Part shown: piece after piece, positions 50,893 to 59,462 of the stretch
How the letters are laid out: the number at the start of each line of letters is the position of its first letter
Position numbering within the stretch: the stretch's first letter is position 1
Source of the DNA: Alphaproteobacteria bacterium
GTDB lineage: Bacteria; Pseudomonadota; Alphaproteobacteria; MPNO01; VGEU01
Assembly: GCA_016869145.1 (NCBI GenBank)
Contig: VGEU01000007.1
Coordinates: 1 to 62,602 of the forward strand
Length of the DNA: 62,602 bases
Reading direction: 5' to 3'
The notes under the pieces: generated by a model
Seen by the model: the letters and a program-made list of their open reading frames with translations, nothing else
What the model was told of the DNA's origin: nothing
Database searches by the model: none
Program-made: the position numbers and the translations under genes

Positions 50893-51365
50893 GGGCTGGT
50901 CTCCCCTTCCGCGGGCCGACGATCGCCGCGGTCGCGGTCGCGATCCCGGTCGCGATAGCCGTCACGGTCGCGGTCGCGATCCCGGTCGCGGAAGCCGTCG
51001 CGGTCGCGGAACCCGCCGCGACGCACCCGCTCATCGCGCGAGCCCTTGTTCTGCAACATCATCGAAGGGCCTTCCTCGAGCGTCTCGACCCGCACCGTCA
51101 GATAGCGTAGGACGTCCTCGTTGATCCGCATGTTGCGCTCGAGCTCGCGCACCGCCGCCGGCGGGCAGTCGAGGTTGAGGAGCGAATAATGGCCCTTGCG
51201 GTTCTTCTTGATCCGGTAGGTCAGGTTGCGGAGCCCCCAGTACTCCTTCTTCGCGACCGAGCCGCCGTTCTCCGTGACGATCTGGGTGAAGCGCTCGACC
51301 AGCGCATCCACTTGCGTCGCCGAAATATCAGGGCGCGCGATGAAGACGTTCTCGTAGTTGGCCAA
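50889..51365 (-). CDS. rpsF: 30S ribosomal protein bS6 with Arg-Asp repeat tail
   Basis: A 158-residue bS6. The core (residues 1-about 95) has [32 protein letters not shown] and [18 protein letters not shown]. It is followed by a 50-residue tail of near-repeating FRDRD/YRDRDRD units and an acidic end. Such a charged, low-complexity tail is much longer than E. coli bS6. The start codon is TTG: an in-frame TAG lies five codons upstream, and AGGAG (51376-51380) is correctly spaced, so no alternative start is possible. It is the first gene of the operon, with its upstream region containing a tandem-repeat array. Confidence 0.96.
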   Translation of the reverse strand: MANYENVFIARPDISATQVDALVERFTQIVTENGGSVAKKEYWGLRNLTYRIKKNRKGHYSLLNLDCPPAAVRELERNMRINEDVLRYLTVRVETLEEGPSMMLQNKGSRDERVRRGGFRDRDGFRDRDRDRDRDGYRDRDRDRDRGDRRPAEGETSP

Positions 51366-51394
51366 ATCGACCGGCTCCTATGACCTTTGACCTT

Positions 51395-51515
51395 GCGATC
51401 CCTGACGCGGCGATGCCCGACGCTGCGATGCCTGACGTTACGATGCCTGACGTTACGATGCCTGACGTTACGATGCCTGACGTTCGGGTGCGGCAGGACG
51501 TTCGGGTGCGGCAGG
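51395..51515. repeat. Tandem repeat array (15-bp and 18-bp units)
   Basis: Six head-to-tail copies of a 15-bp unit, consensus RCGATGCCTGACGTT, run from 51395 to 51484. The last three are identical, and copies become more divergent toward rpsF. Two near-copies of an 18-bp unit, CGGGTGCGGCAGGACGTT, follow at 51485-51515. The array fills part of the 356-bp interval between divergent rpsF and fabD. It has no spacers, so it is not CRISPR. It could tune either promoter. Nothing else is seen between 51516 and the fabD promoter. Confidence 0.85.
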
Positions 51516-51664
51516 GGACCCACGGCAATCCGTGCGCACGGCGGCGGGACCGACCGATGGCGGAGCCGCCCCGCGGACGCCCGGCCCTTGTGGAGGCGGG
51601 AACAAACCACAAAACCCCGCGCGACGCAAGGCGAGGACACCGTCGGGCGGCCCGCGCCGCGGCC

Positions 51665-51692
51665 TTGACAGCCGACCGGCACCCGTTATGAC
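51665..51692 (+). promoter_or_regulatory. Putative sigma-70 promoter for fabD
   Basis: TTGACA (51665-51670), an exact -35 consensus, is followed after 16 bases by TATGAC (51687-51692), which matches the -10 consensus at four of six positions. It lies 30 bp upstream of the fabD ATG and points toward it, so the fatty-acid operon would have a short leader. This is inferred from sequence only. Confidence 0.5.
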
Positions 51693-51721
51693 TGCCCGCC
51701 GCCGGGGACTGAGGGGGGACT

Positions 51722-52663
51722 ATGGCACGGGCGTTCGTCTTTCCGGGGCAGGGATCGCAGGCGGTCGGCATGGGCGCCGAACTCCTCGCGGCCTTCCCGG
51801 TCGCCCGCCAGGTGGTCGAGGAGGTCGACGACGCCCTCGGCCAGCGGCTGTCGCGGATCATCGCCGAGGGGCCCGAGGCCGACCTGACGCTGACCGAAAA
51901 CGCCCAGCCCGCTTTGATGGCGATCAGCCTCGCCGTGCTCCGCGTGCTCGAGACCGAGGGCGGGCTCGATCTCGCGAAATCGGTCCGCTTGGTCGCCGGC
52001 CACTCGCTCGGCGAATACTCTGCCCTGACCGCGGCGCGCACGCTCGCCCTCGGCGATGCCGCGCGCCTTCTGAAGCGGCGCGGCCAGGCGATGCAGACGG
52101 CGGTGCCGGTCGGCGCCGGCGCGATGGTGGCGCTCCTCGGCGCCGATCTCGACCAGGCGCGCGCGATCGCGGCCGAGGCGGCCGAGACCGAGGTGTGCGA
52201 TCCGGCGAACGACAATGCGCCGGGCCAGGTGGTCCTCTCCGGCAGCGCCGCGGCCGTCGACCGCGCGATCCGGATTGCCGGCGAGAAGGGCATAAAGCGC
52301 TCGATCCGGCTCCCAGTGAGCGCGCCCTTCCACTGCGCATTGATGGCGCCCGCGGCCGAGGCGATGGAAGAGGCGCTCGCGAGCGTGACGCTGAAGCGGC
52401 CGCTGGTGCCGGTCGTCGCCAACGTCACGGCGCGCCCTGTCGACGATCCGGCACGCATCCGCGAGCTCCTCGTCCAGCAGGTGACGCGCATGGTGCGCTG
52501 GCGCGAAAGCGTGATCGCGATGAAGGAGGCCGACGTCGATACCCTGGTCGAGATCGGCGCCGGCAAAGTTCTCGCGACGCTCGCGCGCCGCATCGACAAG
52601 GACGTGAACGGCATCTCGGTCGGAACTCCCGCCGAGGTCGAAGCCTTCCTCAGATCGGTCTGA
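51722..52663 (+). CDS. fabD: Malonyl-CoA:ACP transacylase FabD
   Basis: A 313-residue malonyl transferase that loads malonate on acyl carrier protein for fatty-acid synthesis. It has FVFPGQGSQAVGMG at residues 6-19, the nucleophile in GHSLGEYSAL (Ser95), and a C-terminal VPVVANVTARPV block. Size and order of motifs are canonical. ATG 51722 is 13 bases after GGGG; fabG follows 4 bp after the stop. It heads the fabD-fabG-acpP-fabF-mltG block that is standard in Alphaproteobacteria. Confidence 0.97.
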   Translation: MARAFVFPGQGSQAVGMGAELLAAFPVARQVVEEVDDALGQRLSRIIAEGPEADLTLTENAQPALMAISLAVLRVLETEGGLDLAKSVRLVAGHSLGEYSALTAARTLALGDAARLLKRRGQAMQTAVPVGAGAMVALLGADLDQARAIAAEAAETEVCDPANDNAPGQVVLSGSAAAVDRAIRIAGEKGIKRSIRLPVSAPFHCALMAPAAEAMEEALASVTLKRPLVPVVANVTARPVDDPARIRELLVQQVTRMVRWRESVIAMKEADVDTLVEIGAGKVLATLARRIDKDVNGISVGTPAEVEAFLRSV

Positions 52664-52667
52664 GCCG

Positions 52668-53405
52668 ATGTTCTCGCTCGACGGCAGACGCGCGCTCGTC
52701 ACCGGCGCCTCGGGCGGCATCGGCGGCGCGATCGCCGAAGCGCTCCACGCGCGGGGTGCAACCGTCGTCCTCAGCGGACGCAAGTCGGCCGAGCTCGAGG
52801 CGCTCGCCGCGCGGCTCGGCGCCCGCGCGCATGTCGCCGTTGCCGATCTCGCCGATCCCGCGGCGGCGGACGCGCTCGTCAAGGCGGCCGATTCGGCCGC
52901 CGGTGGCATCGATATCCTCGTCAACAACGCAGGCCTCACGCGCGACGGATTGATGGTGCGCATGAAGGACGAGGATTTCGAGGCCGTGCTCGCCGTCAAT
53001 CTCGGCGCCGCGTTCCGACTCTCGCGCGCGGTGCTGCGCGGCATGATGCGTCAGCGCTGGGGCCGCGTCGTCAGCATCACCTCGATCGTCGGCCAGACCG
53101 GCAATCCCGGCCAGGCGAACTATGCCGCGTCGAAGGCCGGCATTGTCGGCATGTCGAAGGCGCTCGCCGCCGAGGTCGCGGCGCGCGGCATCACGGTCAA
53201 CTGCGTCGCACCGGGATTCATCGCCACCGCGATGACGGACGCGATTCCGGCCGAGAGCCGCGAGCGCTTGACGGCGCATATACCGTGCGGGCGGCTCGGT
53301 GCGCCGCGCGACGTGGCGGCGGCGGTCGTCTATCTCGCGAGCGAGGAGGCGTCCTACGTCACCGGACAAACCTTGCATGTGAATGGTGGAATGGCCATGA
53401 TATAG
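52668..53405 (+). CDS. fabG: 3-oxoacyl-ACP reductase FabG
   Basis: A 245-residue SDR that reduces 3-oxoacyl-ACP with NADPH. The cofactor loop TGASGGIGG is at residues 12-20, NNAG at 86-89, and the catalytic triad Ser139, Tyr152 and Lys156 in [22 protein letters not shown]. The C-terminal [14 protein letters not shown] is canonical FabG. It lies between fabD and acpP in the fatty-acid operon. A 142-bp gap follows before acpP, with a GGCCCG-CC-CGGGCC hairpin at 53418-53431 that may be an attenuator or an RNA-stability element; it has no T tract. Confidence 0.97.
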   Translation: MFSLDGRRALVTGASGGIGGAIAEALHARGATVVLSGRKSAELEALAARLGARAHVAVADLADPAAADALVKAADSAAGGIDILVNNAGLTRDGLMVRMKDEDFEAVLAVNLGAAFRLSRAVLRGMMRQRWGRVVSITSIVGQTGNPGQANYAASKAGIVGMSKALAAEVAARGITVNCVAPGFIATAMTDAIPAESRERLTAHIPCGRLGAPRDVAAAVVYLASEEASYVTGQTLHVNGGMAMI

Positions 53406-53547
53406 GGCGCTTGTCCTGGCCCGCCCGGGCCGGGTACGACGAGGCGCGACCCGTCGCGTCGGGACCCTGTTCAGGGGCGGACGAACGACCTCGGGCCCGG
53501 CATTCTCCGAGAGATCACAGAGCGGCTTCCAGAGAAGGACACGCGGA

Positions 53548-53787
53548 ATGAGCGATACTGTCGAGCGGGTGAAGCGGATCGTCGTCGAGCATCTCGGCGT
53601 CGACGAGGCGAAGGTGACCGAGAACGCCAGCTTCATCGACGATCTCGGCGCCGACAGTCTCGACACGGTCGAGCTCGTGATGGCGTTCGAGGAGGAGTTC
53701 GGCTGCGAAATCCCCGACGAGGCCGCCGAGAAGATTCTCACCGTCAAGGACGCGATCAACTACATCGAGAGCCACGCGAACGCCTGA
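53548..53787 (+). CDS. acpP: Acyl carrier protein AcpP
   Basis: A 79-residue acidic four-helix carrier. The 4'-phosphopantetheine attachment Ser is residue 37 in [34 protein letters not shown] and [19 protein letters not shown] are typical of primary FAS ACP. The ATG lies 10 bases after GAAGGA. The large upstream gap (142 bp) suggests that acpP has its own additional promoter, as is usual for this very highly expressed gene. Confidence 0.98.
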   Translation: MSDTVERVKRIVVEHLGVDEAKVTENASFIDDLGADSLDTVELVMAFEEEFGCEIPDEAAEKILTVKDAINYIESHANA

Positions 53788-53871
53788 GGGCGTCCGCCGC
53801 CGCATCGCGATGACAGGAAACGACGTCTTGTTGGTGCCGATCCACGCAACGGCAGCCGGGCGGGCGCAGCC

Positions 53872-55131
53872 ATGAGGCGCGTCGTCGTCACCGGGCTCGG
53901 CCTCGTCACGCCGCTCGGCTCCGGCGTCCAGCCGACATGGGAGCGGCTGATCAAGGGCGAATCCGGAATCCGCGCCATCCAGTCCTTCGACGTCTCGGAC
54001 CTGCCGGCGAAGATCGCGGCGCAGGTGCCGCAGGGCGACCAGCAGTCGGGGTTGTTCAACCCCAATGACTGGGTCGCGCCGAAGGACCAGCGCAAGATGG
54101 ACGACTTCATCCTGTTCGCGATCGCGGCCGCCTCGCAGGCGGTCGAGGATTCGGGCTGGAAGCCCGAGGCCGAGGAGGACCGCGAGCGGACCGGCGTGAT
54201 GATCGGCTCCGGCATCGGCGGGCTGCCGGCGATCAACGATGCCGCGATCACGCTCAAGGAACAGGGCCCGCGGCGCATCTCGCCGTTCTTCATCCCGGCC
54301 TGCCTGATCAACCTCGCCTCCGGCCAGGTGTCGATCAAGTACGGCTTCAAGGGGCCGAACCACGCCGTCGTGACCGCGTGCTCGACCGGCGCGCACGCGA
54401 TCGGCGACGCGACGCGGCTGATCCAGCTCGAGGACGCCGACGTGATGGTGGCCGGCGGTGCCGAGGCCGCGGTGTGCCGGCTCGGCCTCGCGGGCTTCGC
54501 CGCCGCGCGCGCCTTGTCGACAAAGTTCAACGACACGCCTGCGCGCGCCTCGCGCCCCTGGGACCGCGAGCGCGACGGCTTCGTGATGGGCGAGGGCGCC
54601 GGCGTCGTCGTCCTCGAGGAGTACGAGCATGCGAAGAAGCGCGGCGCGCGCATCTACGCCGAGGCGACCGGCTACGGCATGTCGGGCGATGCGTTCCACG
54701 TCACCGCGCCACCCGAGGATGGCAATGGCGGCTACCGCTCGATGCGCGCGGCGCTCAAGCGCGCCGGGCTCGGCACCGATGCGATCGACTATGTCAACGC
54801 GCACGGCACCTCGACGCCGCTCGGCGACGAGATCGAGCTCGGCGCGGTCAAGCGGCTGTTCGGCCAGGACGCCTACCGCCTTTCGATGTCGTCGACCAAG
54901 TCGGCGATCGGCCACCTCCTCGGCGCCGCCGGCAGCGTCGAGGCGATCTTCTCGGTCCTCGCGATCAAGAACGGCATCGTGCCGCCGACGCTCAACCTCG
55001 AGAATCCGTCGGAGGGCTGCGACATCGACCTGGTGCCGCGAACCGCGAAGGAGCGCAAGGTCCGCCACGCGCTCTCGAACTCCTTCGGGTTCGGCGGCAC
55101 CAACGCGACCCTGGTGTTCTCGGCCTGCTAG
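53872..55131 (+). CDS. fabF: 3-oxoacyl-ACP synthase II FabF
   Basis: A 419-residue beta-ketoacyl-ACP synthase. The active-site Cys is residue 170 in VVTACSTGAHAIGDA, followed by the two His of the C-H-H triad in VNAHGTSTPLGD and IGHLLGAAGSVEAIF. The N-terminal RRVVVTGLGLVTPLGSG starts the family. It elongates acyl-ACP with malonyl-ACP. The stop TAG is 4 bp before the mltG start. A gap of 84 bp from acpP holds no separate gene. Confidence 0.97.
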   Translation: MRRVVVTGLGLVTPLGSGVQPTWERLIKGESGIRAIQSFDVSDLPAKIAAQVPQGDQQSGLFNPNDWVAPKDQRKMDDFILFAIAAASQAVEDSGWKPEAEEDRERTGVMIGSGIGGLPAINDAAITLKEQGPRRISPFFIPACLINLASGQVSIKYGFKGPNHAVVTACSTGAHAIGDATRLIQLEDADVMVAGGAEAAVCRLGLAGFAAARALSTKFNDTPARASRPWDRERDGFVMGEGAGVVVLEEYEHAKKRGARIYAEATGYGMSGDAFHVTAPPEDGNGGYRSMRAALKRAGLGTDAIDYVNAHGTSTPLGDEIELGAVKRLFGQDAYRLSMSSTKSAIGHLLGAAGSVEAIFSVLAIKNGIVPPTLNLENPSEGCDIDLVPRTAKERKVRHALSNSFGFGGTNATLVFSAC

Positions 55132-55135
55132 GCCG

Positions 55136-56137
55136 ATGACGCGACCGCGGCTCCGGACCCTCGCGTTCCTGGCCGGCGGCGCCTTCGGGATGGTCGTCCT
55201 CGCGATCGCCGCGCTCTATGCGGGCTTCACCGGACGCGGGCCGCTCGACAAGCCGACCACGCTCGTGATCGCGAAGGGGACTTCCGTCGGCGCGATCGCC
55301 AGTCGGCTCGAGGCCGAGCGCGTGATCGACAGCGCGCTCATGTTCGAGATCGGCGCGCGGCTCACCGGCGCGGCGCGGCTTCTCCAGGCCGGCGAGTATG
55401 CTTTCACGCCGGCGATGAGCATGCGCGAGGTCGCGAGCCACCTCGTCTCCGGCCGCACCGTCAAGCGCCGCCTCACCGTCGCGGAAGGCATGATGAGCCC
55501 GCACGTGCTGATGCTCCTCGATCAGACCGAGGGGCTCGTCGGACCGCTGCCGACGCGCGTCGAGGAGGGCTCGCTCCTGCCGGAGACCTATTTCTACTCG
55601 CACGGCGACACGCGGCTCGAGGTGCTCGACCGCATGCGCCGGTCCGCGCGCGAGGCGCTCGATGTGGCATGGCGATCGCGTGCGCCCGACATTGCAGTCG
55701 CGACGCGCGACGAGGCCCTCGTGCTCGCCTCGATCATCGAGAAGGAGACCGGCGATCCCGCCGAGCGCCGCCGCGTCGCGGGCGTCTTCCACAACAGGCT
55801 CCGCATCGGCATGCGCCTGCAATCGGACCCGACGGTGATCTATGCCGTTACCGGCGGCGCGCGCGTTCTCGACCGCGACCTCACGCGCGAGGATCTGAAC
55901 ATCGATTCGCCGTTCAACACCTATCGCGCCGCGGGCCTGCCGCCGGCGCCGATCGCCAACCCGGGGCGCGATTCGATCGTGGCCGCACTCAACCCGGAGA
56001 AGACCGACCTCCTCTATTTCGTCGCCGACGGCAATGGCGGCCATCTGTTCGCCAAGACGCTTGAGGAGCACAACAGGAACGTCGCCAAGTGGCGCGCGAT
56101 CCAGCGCCGCCGCGCGACGCCTGGCAACGGCGGCTGA
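55136..56137 (+). CDS. mltG: Endolytic murein transglycosylase MltG
   Basis: A 333-residue YceG-like protein: one N-terminal membrane anchor (about residues 8-30), a LysM-like segment (LVIAKGTSVGAIASRLEAERVI), and the YceG catalytic domain. The essential Glu lies in VLASIIEKETGDPAERRRVAGVFHNRL. The C-terminal segment with PFNTYRAAGLPPAPIANPG and YFVADGNGGHLFAKTLEEHN is also typical. It cleaves nascent glycan strands in the periplasm. ATG 55136 is four bases after the fabF stop. Its place after fabF, where yceG is often found in Alphaproteobacteria, fits. Confidence 0.95.
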   Translation: MTRPRLRTLAFLAGGAFGMVVLAIAALYAGFTGRGPLDKPTTLVIAKGTSVGAIASRLEAERVIDSALMFEIGARLTGAARLLQAGEYAFTPAMSMREVASHLVSGRTVKRRLTVAEGMMSPHVLMLLDQTEGLVGPLPTRVEEGSLLPETYFYSHGDTRLEVLDRMRRSAREALDVAWRSRAPDIAVATRDEALVLASIIEKETGDPAERRRVAGVFHNRLRIGMRLQSDPTVIYAVTGGARVLDRDLTREDLNIDSPFNTYRAAGLPPAPIANPGRDSIVAALNPEKTDLLYFVADGNGGHLFAKTLEEHNRNVAKWRAIQRRRATPGNGG

Positions 56138-56180
56138 GCGTTTCCGGCCATCCGGCCATGCTCGTGACGTCGGTGAATTT

Positions 56181-58001
56181 GTGACCTGGACATTCCCTCG
56201 ACCGCCGCCTGTCCCAAGGCTCGAGACCGATGTCGCGACGCTCTTCGGCGCGCATGCGCGCGCGCGTCCCGACGCCGCGGCCATACTCGCGCCCGGACGG
56301 CAGGCCACGACCTACGCCGTCCTCGACGATCACATCCGCGCGTTCGCCGTCCGCCTCGCCGCACTCGGCCTCGGCCGCGGCGATCGGATCGCGGTGGTTC
56401 TGCCGAACGGTCCCGAGGCCGCCGTCGCCTTCGTCGCGATCGTCGCGACAGCGGTCCATTGCGGGCTCAATCCGGCCTATATGGTCGACGAGTTCCGCCG
56501 CTATCTCGCGCTCGTCCGACCGAAGGCGATGATCGTCGCGCGCGACGGCGCCGGCGCGGCCGCTTCCGTTTCGGTCGAGCTCGGCGTGCCGGTGCTCGCG
56601 CTCGCGCCCGTCGTCGACGGACCGGCGGGCGCATTCACGATCGAGGGCCCGGCCGTCGGCCCGCCGCGCGAGTCGCGATGGAACCGGCCCGACGACGTCG
56701 CCCTCATCCTCCACACCTCGGGCACGACGGAAGCGCAGAAGCTCGTGCCGCGCACGCTCGCCGCGACGCTGTCGCGGGTCAATGTCGTCCACTACGGTCT
56801 CAGCCCCGACGACCGCGGCCTTCTCCTGATGCCGATGTTCCACGGCCTCGGGCTGATGGCGACCGTCGGGCCGGCGCTCTCCTCGGGCGGCTCGGTGATC
56901 TGCCCGACCGGATTCGACGGCGTCGGATTTCCGACGCTCCTCCGCGATCTTCGCCCGACCTGGCTGATGGCCGTGCCGCCGATCCTCCGCGCGATCCTCG
57001 ATCAAGCCCGCGAAATCCGCGCCACGGCGCCCGAGGCACGGCTCCGCTTCGTGCGCACCGGCGCTGGTCGGCTCGATTCGGCCTTGCTGCACGGGATCGA
57101 GAGCCTGTTCCACACCGCCGTCCTCGACAGCTACGGCCTCTCCTAGGTCGGACCGGTCGCTTCAAGCCCGCTGCCGCCGCGGCCGCGGAAGCTCGGCACC
57201 GTCGGCGTTCCGATGGGCTCGACGGTCGCGGTGGTCGACGCCGACGGGCGCCCGCGCGGCCCGCTCGAGGACGGCGAGATCGTTGTCCAGGGCGACGACG
57301 TGTTCGCGGGTTATCTCGACGATCCGGCGGCGACCTCGGCCGTCATGCGCCACGGCTGGTTCCACACCGGCGATCTCGGCCATTTCGACGCCGACGGCTA
57401 TCTCGTCGTGCGCGGCCGGATCAAGGACATGATCAATCGCGGTGGCGAGAAGATTGCGCCGACAGAGGTCGAGGCGGCGCTGATACACCACCCGGCGGTG
57501 TACGAGGCCGCCGCGTTCGCGTTGCCGCATCCGACGCTCGGTGAGGAGGTTGCCGCGGCGGTCGTGCTGCGTGCCGGTGGCCGCGCGACGGAGGCCGAGA
57601 TCCTCGCGGTGGCGCGCCTCCATCTCGCGCCGTTCAAGCTGCCGCGCCGGATCATGTTCAGGGCGGCGCTGCCGCGTGGCGGCTCGGAGAAGGTGCGGCG
57701 CGCCGAGCTCGCGGCATCATGCCGGGCCGAGCTCGAGGCCGCCGACGCGACGGCGATCGCGCGCGCGCCGAGCCCGATGGAGGCGGCGCTCGCGGCGCTC
57801 TGGCGCGATGTCCTCGATCGCGGGGCGGTGCCGCTCGACCGGAACTTCTTCCTCCTCGGCGGCGACTCGCTCAAGGCGGCCGCCCTTCTCGCCCGCGTCG
57901 ATGCCGTGTTCGGCGTCAGGCTCGAGATCGGACGGATGTTCGAGGATATCGCGACGCTCGAGGCGATGGCGGCCGCCGTCGCGGCGGCGAGCGCGCGTTG
58001 A
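56181..58001 (+). pseudogene. Adenylation-carrier didomain (acyl-CoA synthetase/NRPS-like) with internal TAG
   Basis: A 606-codon frame encoding an AMP-binding acyl-activating enzyme fused to a C-terminal phosphopantetheine carrier domain. Adenylation blocks are LHTSGTTEAQKLVPRT, GLLLMPMFHGLGLMATVG, HTAVLDSYGLS, WFHTGDLGHFDADGYLVVRGRIKDMINRGGEKIAPTEVE, and PRGGSEKVRRAEL (A10 Lys). The carrier Ser is in FFLLGGDSLKAAALLARVD. Codon 322 is TAG (57144-57146), where the family has Glu in YGLSE-VGPVAS; one G-to-T change of GAG explains it. Without readthrough the C-terminal subdomain and carrier are lost. GTG 56181 is the likely start. It lies 43 bp after mltG; the activated acid is unknown. Confidence 0.85.
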
Positions 58002-58007
58002 TCCCGG

Positions 58008-58718
58008 TCAGCCGGCGCGTGCGCGGACGAAAAGCCGCCCGAGCGCATCCTCGCGCACGATCCAGTGGTGGAGGAGCCACACGATCGCGACGGTGAAGAC
58101 GCCGGCGAAGACGACATCGCTCAGATAGTGTCCCCCTTGCGCGATGCGGATCAGACTGACCGCGGCGCCGAACAGGGTTGCCGCGGCGAACACCGCCCGC
58201 CGACGCGCCGGTGCCGCGACGAGAAAGCCGAGCGCGACGAAATAGAACCCGAACGACGCCTCGCCCGAGACGAACGAGCAATTGCGCGCGCACTGATCGG
58301 CCGGCACGAAGGGCGGCGTGAACTGCCGCGTGCCGCCGAGACCCTCGGTCTGTGACGGGCGCGCGCGGCCCCAGTGCTCCTTGAGGATGCCGTTGACGAG
58401 GACGACGGGCGCGGCGATCGCGACGAGGAGGAGGAACGCGATCGCCTTGCGGTCGAGCCCGAGCCAGAAGCGCCCGCCGACGAGGCGGCGCACGATCGAG
58501 ACCAGGATCGCCGCGCCGACGAGATAGCCCGGCACGTGCGCGAGGCGGCGGAGGAATTGAACGGTGCGGTCGCTGTCGGCGGGGAAGCGTGTGCCGTCGA
58601 AGAAGAGCGCGGCGACTCCCCGGTCGATCGCCGGCACGACATGGAGGACGACGCCGGCGAGCGCGGCGAGGACCAGGAACGTCCAGGCGGCGCGGCTCAT
58701 CGGGGGCAGGATGCGCAT
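58008..58718 (-). CDS. PAP2-family membrane phosphatase (lipid A/isoprenyl phosphatase-like)
   Basis: A 236-residue six-helix phosphatase of the type-2 phosphatidic-acid phosphatase family. The first motif KEHWGRARPSQ is K113-x6-R120-P121. The second, normally PSGH, is VSGEASFGF here (S151, G152, Glu153 in the His place). The third is R191-x5-H197-x3-D201 in RIAQGGHYLSD. The second-motif variant and two cysteines (C143, C147) recall LpxE/LpxF-like lipid A phosphatases rather than PgpB. ATG 58718 begins just before an inner ATG at 58700. It is divergent from, and 106 bp away from, a PagL-like gene, supporting an envelope-lipid role. Confidence 0.82.
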   Translation of the reverse strand: MRILPPMSRAAWTFLVLAALAGVVLHVVPAIDRGVAALFFDGTRFPADSDRTVQFLRRLAHVPGYLVGAAILVSIVRRLVGGRFWLGLDRKAIAFLLLVAIAAPVVLVNGILKEHWGRARPSQTEGLGGTRQFTPPFVPADQCARNCSFVSGEASFGFYFVALGFLVAAPARRRAVFAAATLFGAAVSLIRIAQGGHYLSDVVFAGVFTVAIVWLLHHWIVREDALGRLFVRARAG

Positions 58719-58823
58719 GGCGCCTCGACGTCTGGCGGGAGCCATCGTGCTAACCCGGCGGCGCGCCCGGCGCAACCGTCCGTCGCGGCCGAATCGCTTG
58801 CCACGGGGGAGGCCGGCCCTATC

Positions 58824-59462
58824 ATGCCGCAACAACCGAGGGGGGCATGCTTGACGTTCCGCCGCTTCGTCCGCCGCGCCGTCGTCGGCGCCGTTGCCGC
58901 GCTCGCGCTCGCCTCGGCGACCGCAGCGCCATCGCGCGCGGATCCGGCCGTCCAGGGCATCACGCTGGTGTCGGTGCCGTTCCTGATCTGGGCGCTGTTC
59001 GCCGACTCGCCCGAGGGGCCGCAGCACGACCTCTTCACCTTCGGCGTCGGCTGGTTCGACGCGATCGACAAGAACGACCAGGCGGCCGAGTTCCGCTTCG
59101 AGTACAGGCCCGGGGTGTTCCTGTGGAAGTTCAAGCCGTTCCTCGGCCTCGCCGGGACCTCGGATTCGGGCTTCTACGCCTATGGCGGGCTCCGCATCGA
59201 CGCCTATTCCGGCCGCCGCATCGTCGTCTCGCCGAGCTTCGCGCTGGTCGGCTATCACCAGGGCGACGGCAAGGACCTCGGCGCCAACGGCGTCGCGCGC
59301 TCGGGCATCGACATAAGCTGGTGCTTCGACAACAACGCGCAGCTCGGTCTCGCCTTCCACCACATGTCGCACGGCCGGGTGATGGGCGATCTCAATCCGG
59401 GCACCGAGATGATCTCGCTCACCTATTCGATCCCGTTCGACACGATCTTCACGCGCCGCTGA
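58824..59462 (+). CDS. PagL-like acyloxyacyl hydrolase (lipid A 3-O-deacylase)
   Basis: A 212-residue outer-membrane beta-barrel candidate. The N-terminus is a signal peptide (about residues 10-38, ending SRADPA). The rest alternates hydrophobic and polar residues as in a small barrel. The C-terminal block LGLAFHHMSHGRVMGDLNPGTE corresponds to the PagL catalytic His-x-Ser region F-x-H-x-S...NPG-x-E. PagL removes the 3-O acyl chain of lipid A. ATG 58824 has a GGGGGAGG before it; a TTG at 58851 just after GGGGGG is an alternative start. With the divergent PAP2 gene it forms a probable lipid A remodelling pair. It overlaps the 3' end of the convergent SDR gene. Confidence 0.78.
   Translation: MPQQPRGACLTFRRFVRRAVVGAVAALALASATAAPSRADPAVQGITLVSVPFLIWALFADSPEGPQHDLFTFGVGWFDAIDKNDQAAEFRFEYRPGVFLWKFKPFLGLAGTSDSGFYAYGGLRIDAYSGRRIVVSPSFALVGYHQGDGKDLGANGVARSGIDISWCFDNNAQLGLAFHHMSHGRVMGDLNPGTEMISLTYSIPFDTIFTRR

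Noticed and set aside
51395-51515. CRISPR array
   Set aside because: Repeats are directly adjacent with no spacers and no cas genes.
51380-51691. A repeat-containing ORF (MPDVT repeats) across the minisatellite
   Set aside because: The 15-bp unit is a multiple of three, so any frame stays open; the downstream part is Arg-rich noise and overlaps the fabD promoter.
53418-53431. Rho-independent terminator between fabG and acpP
   Set aside because: A stem GGCCCG/CGGGCC exists but no T tract follows, so it is mentioned only as a possible attenuator.
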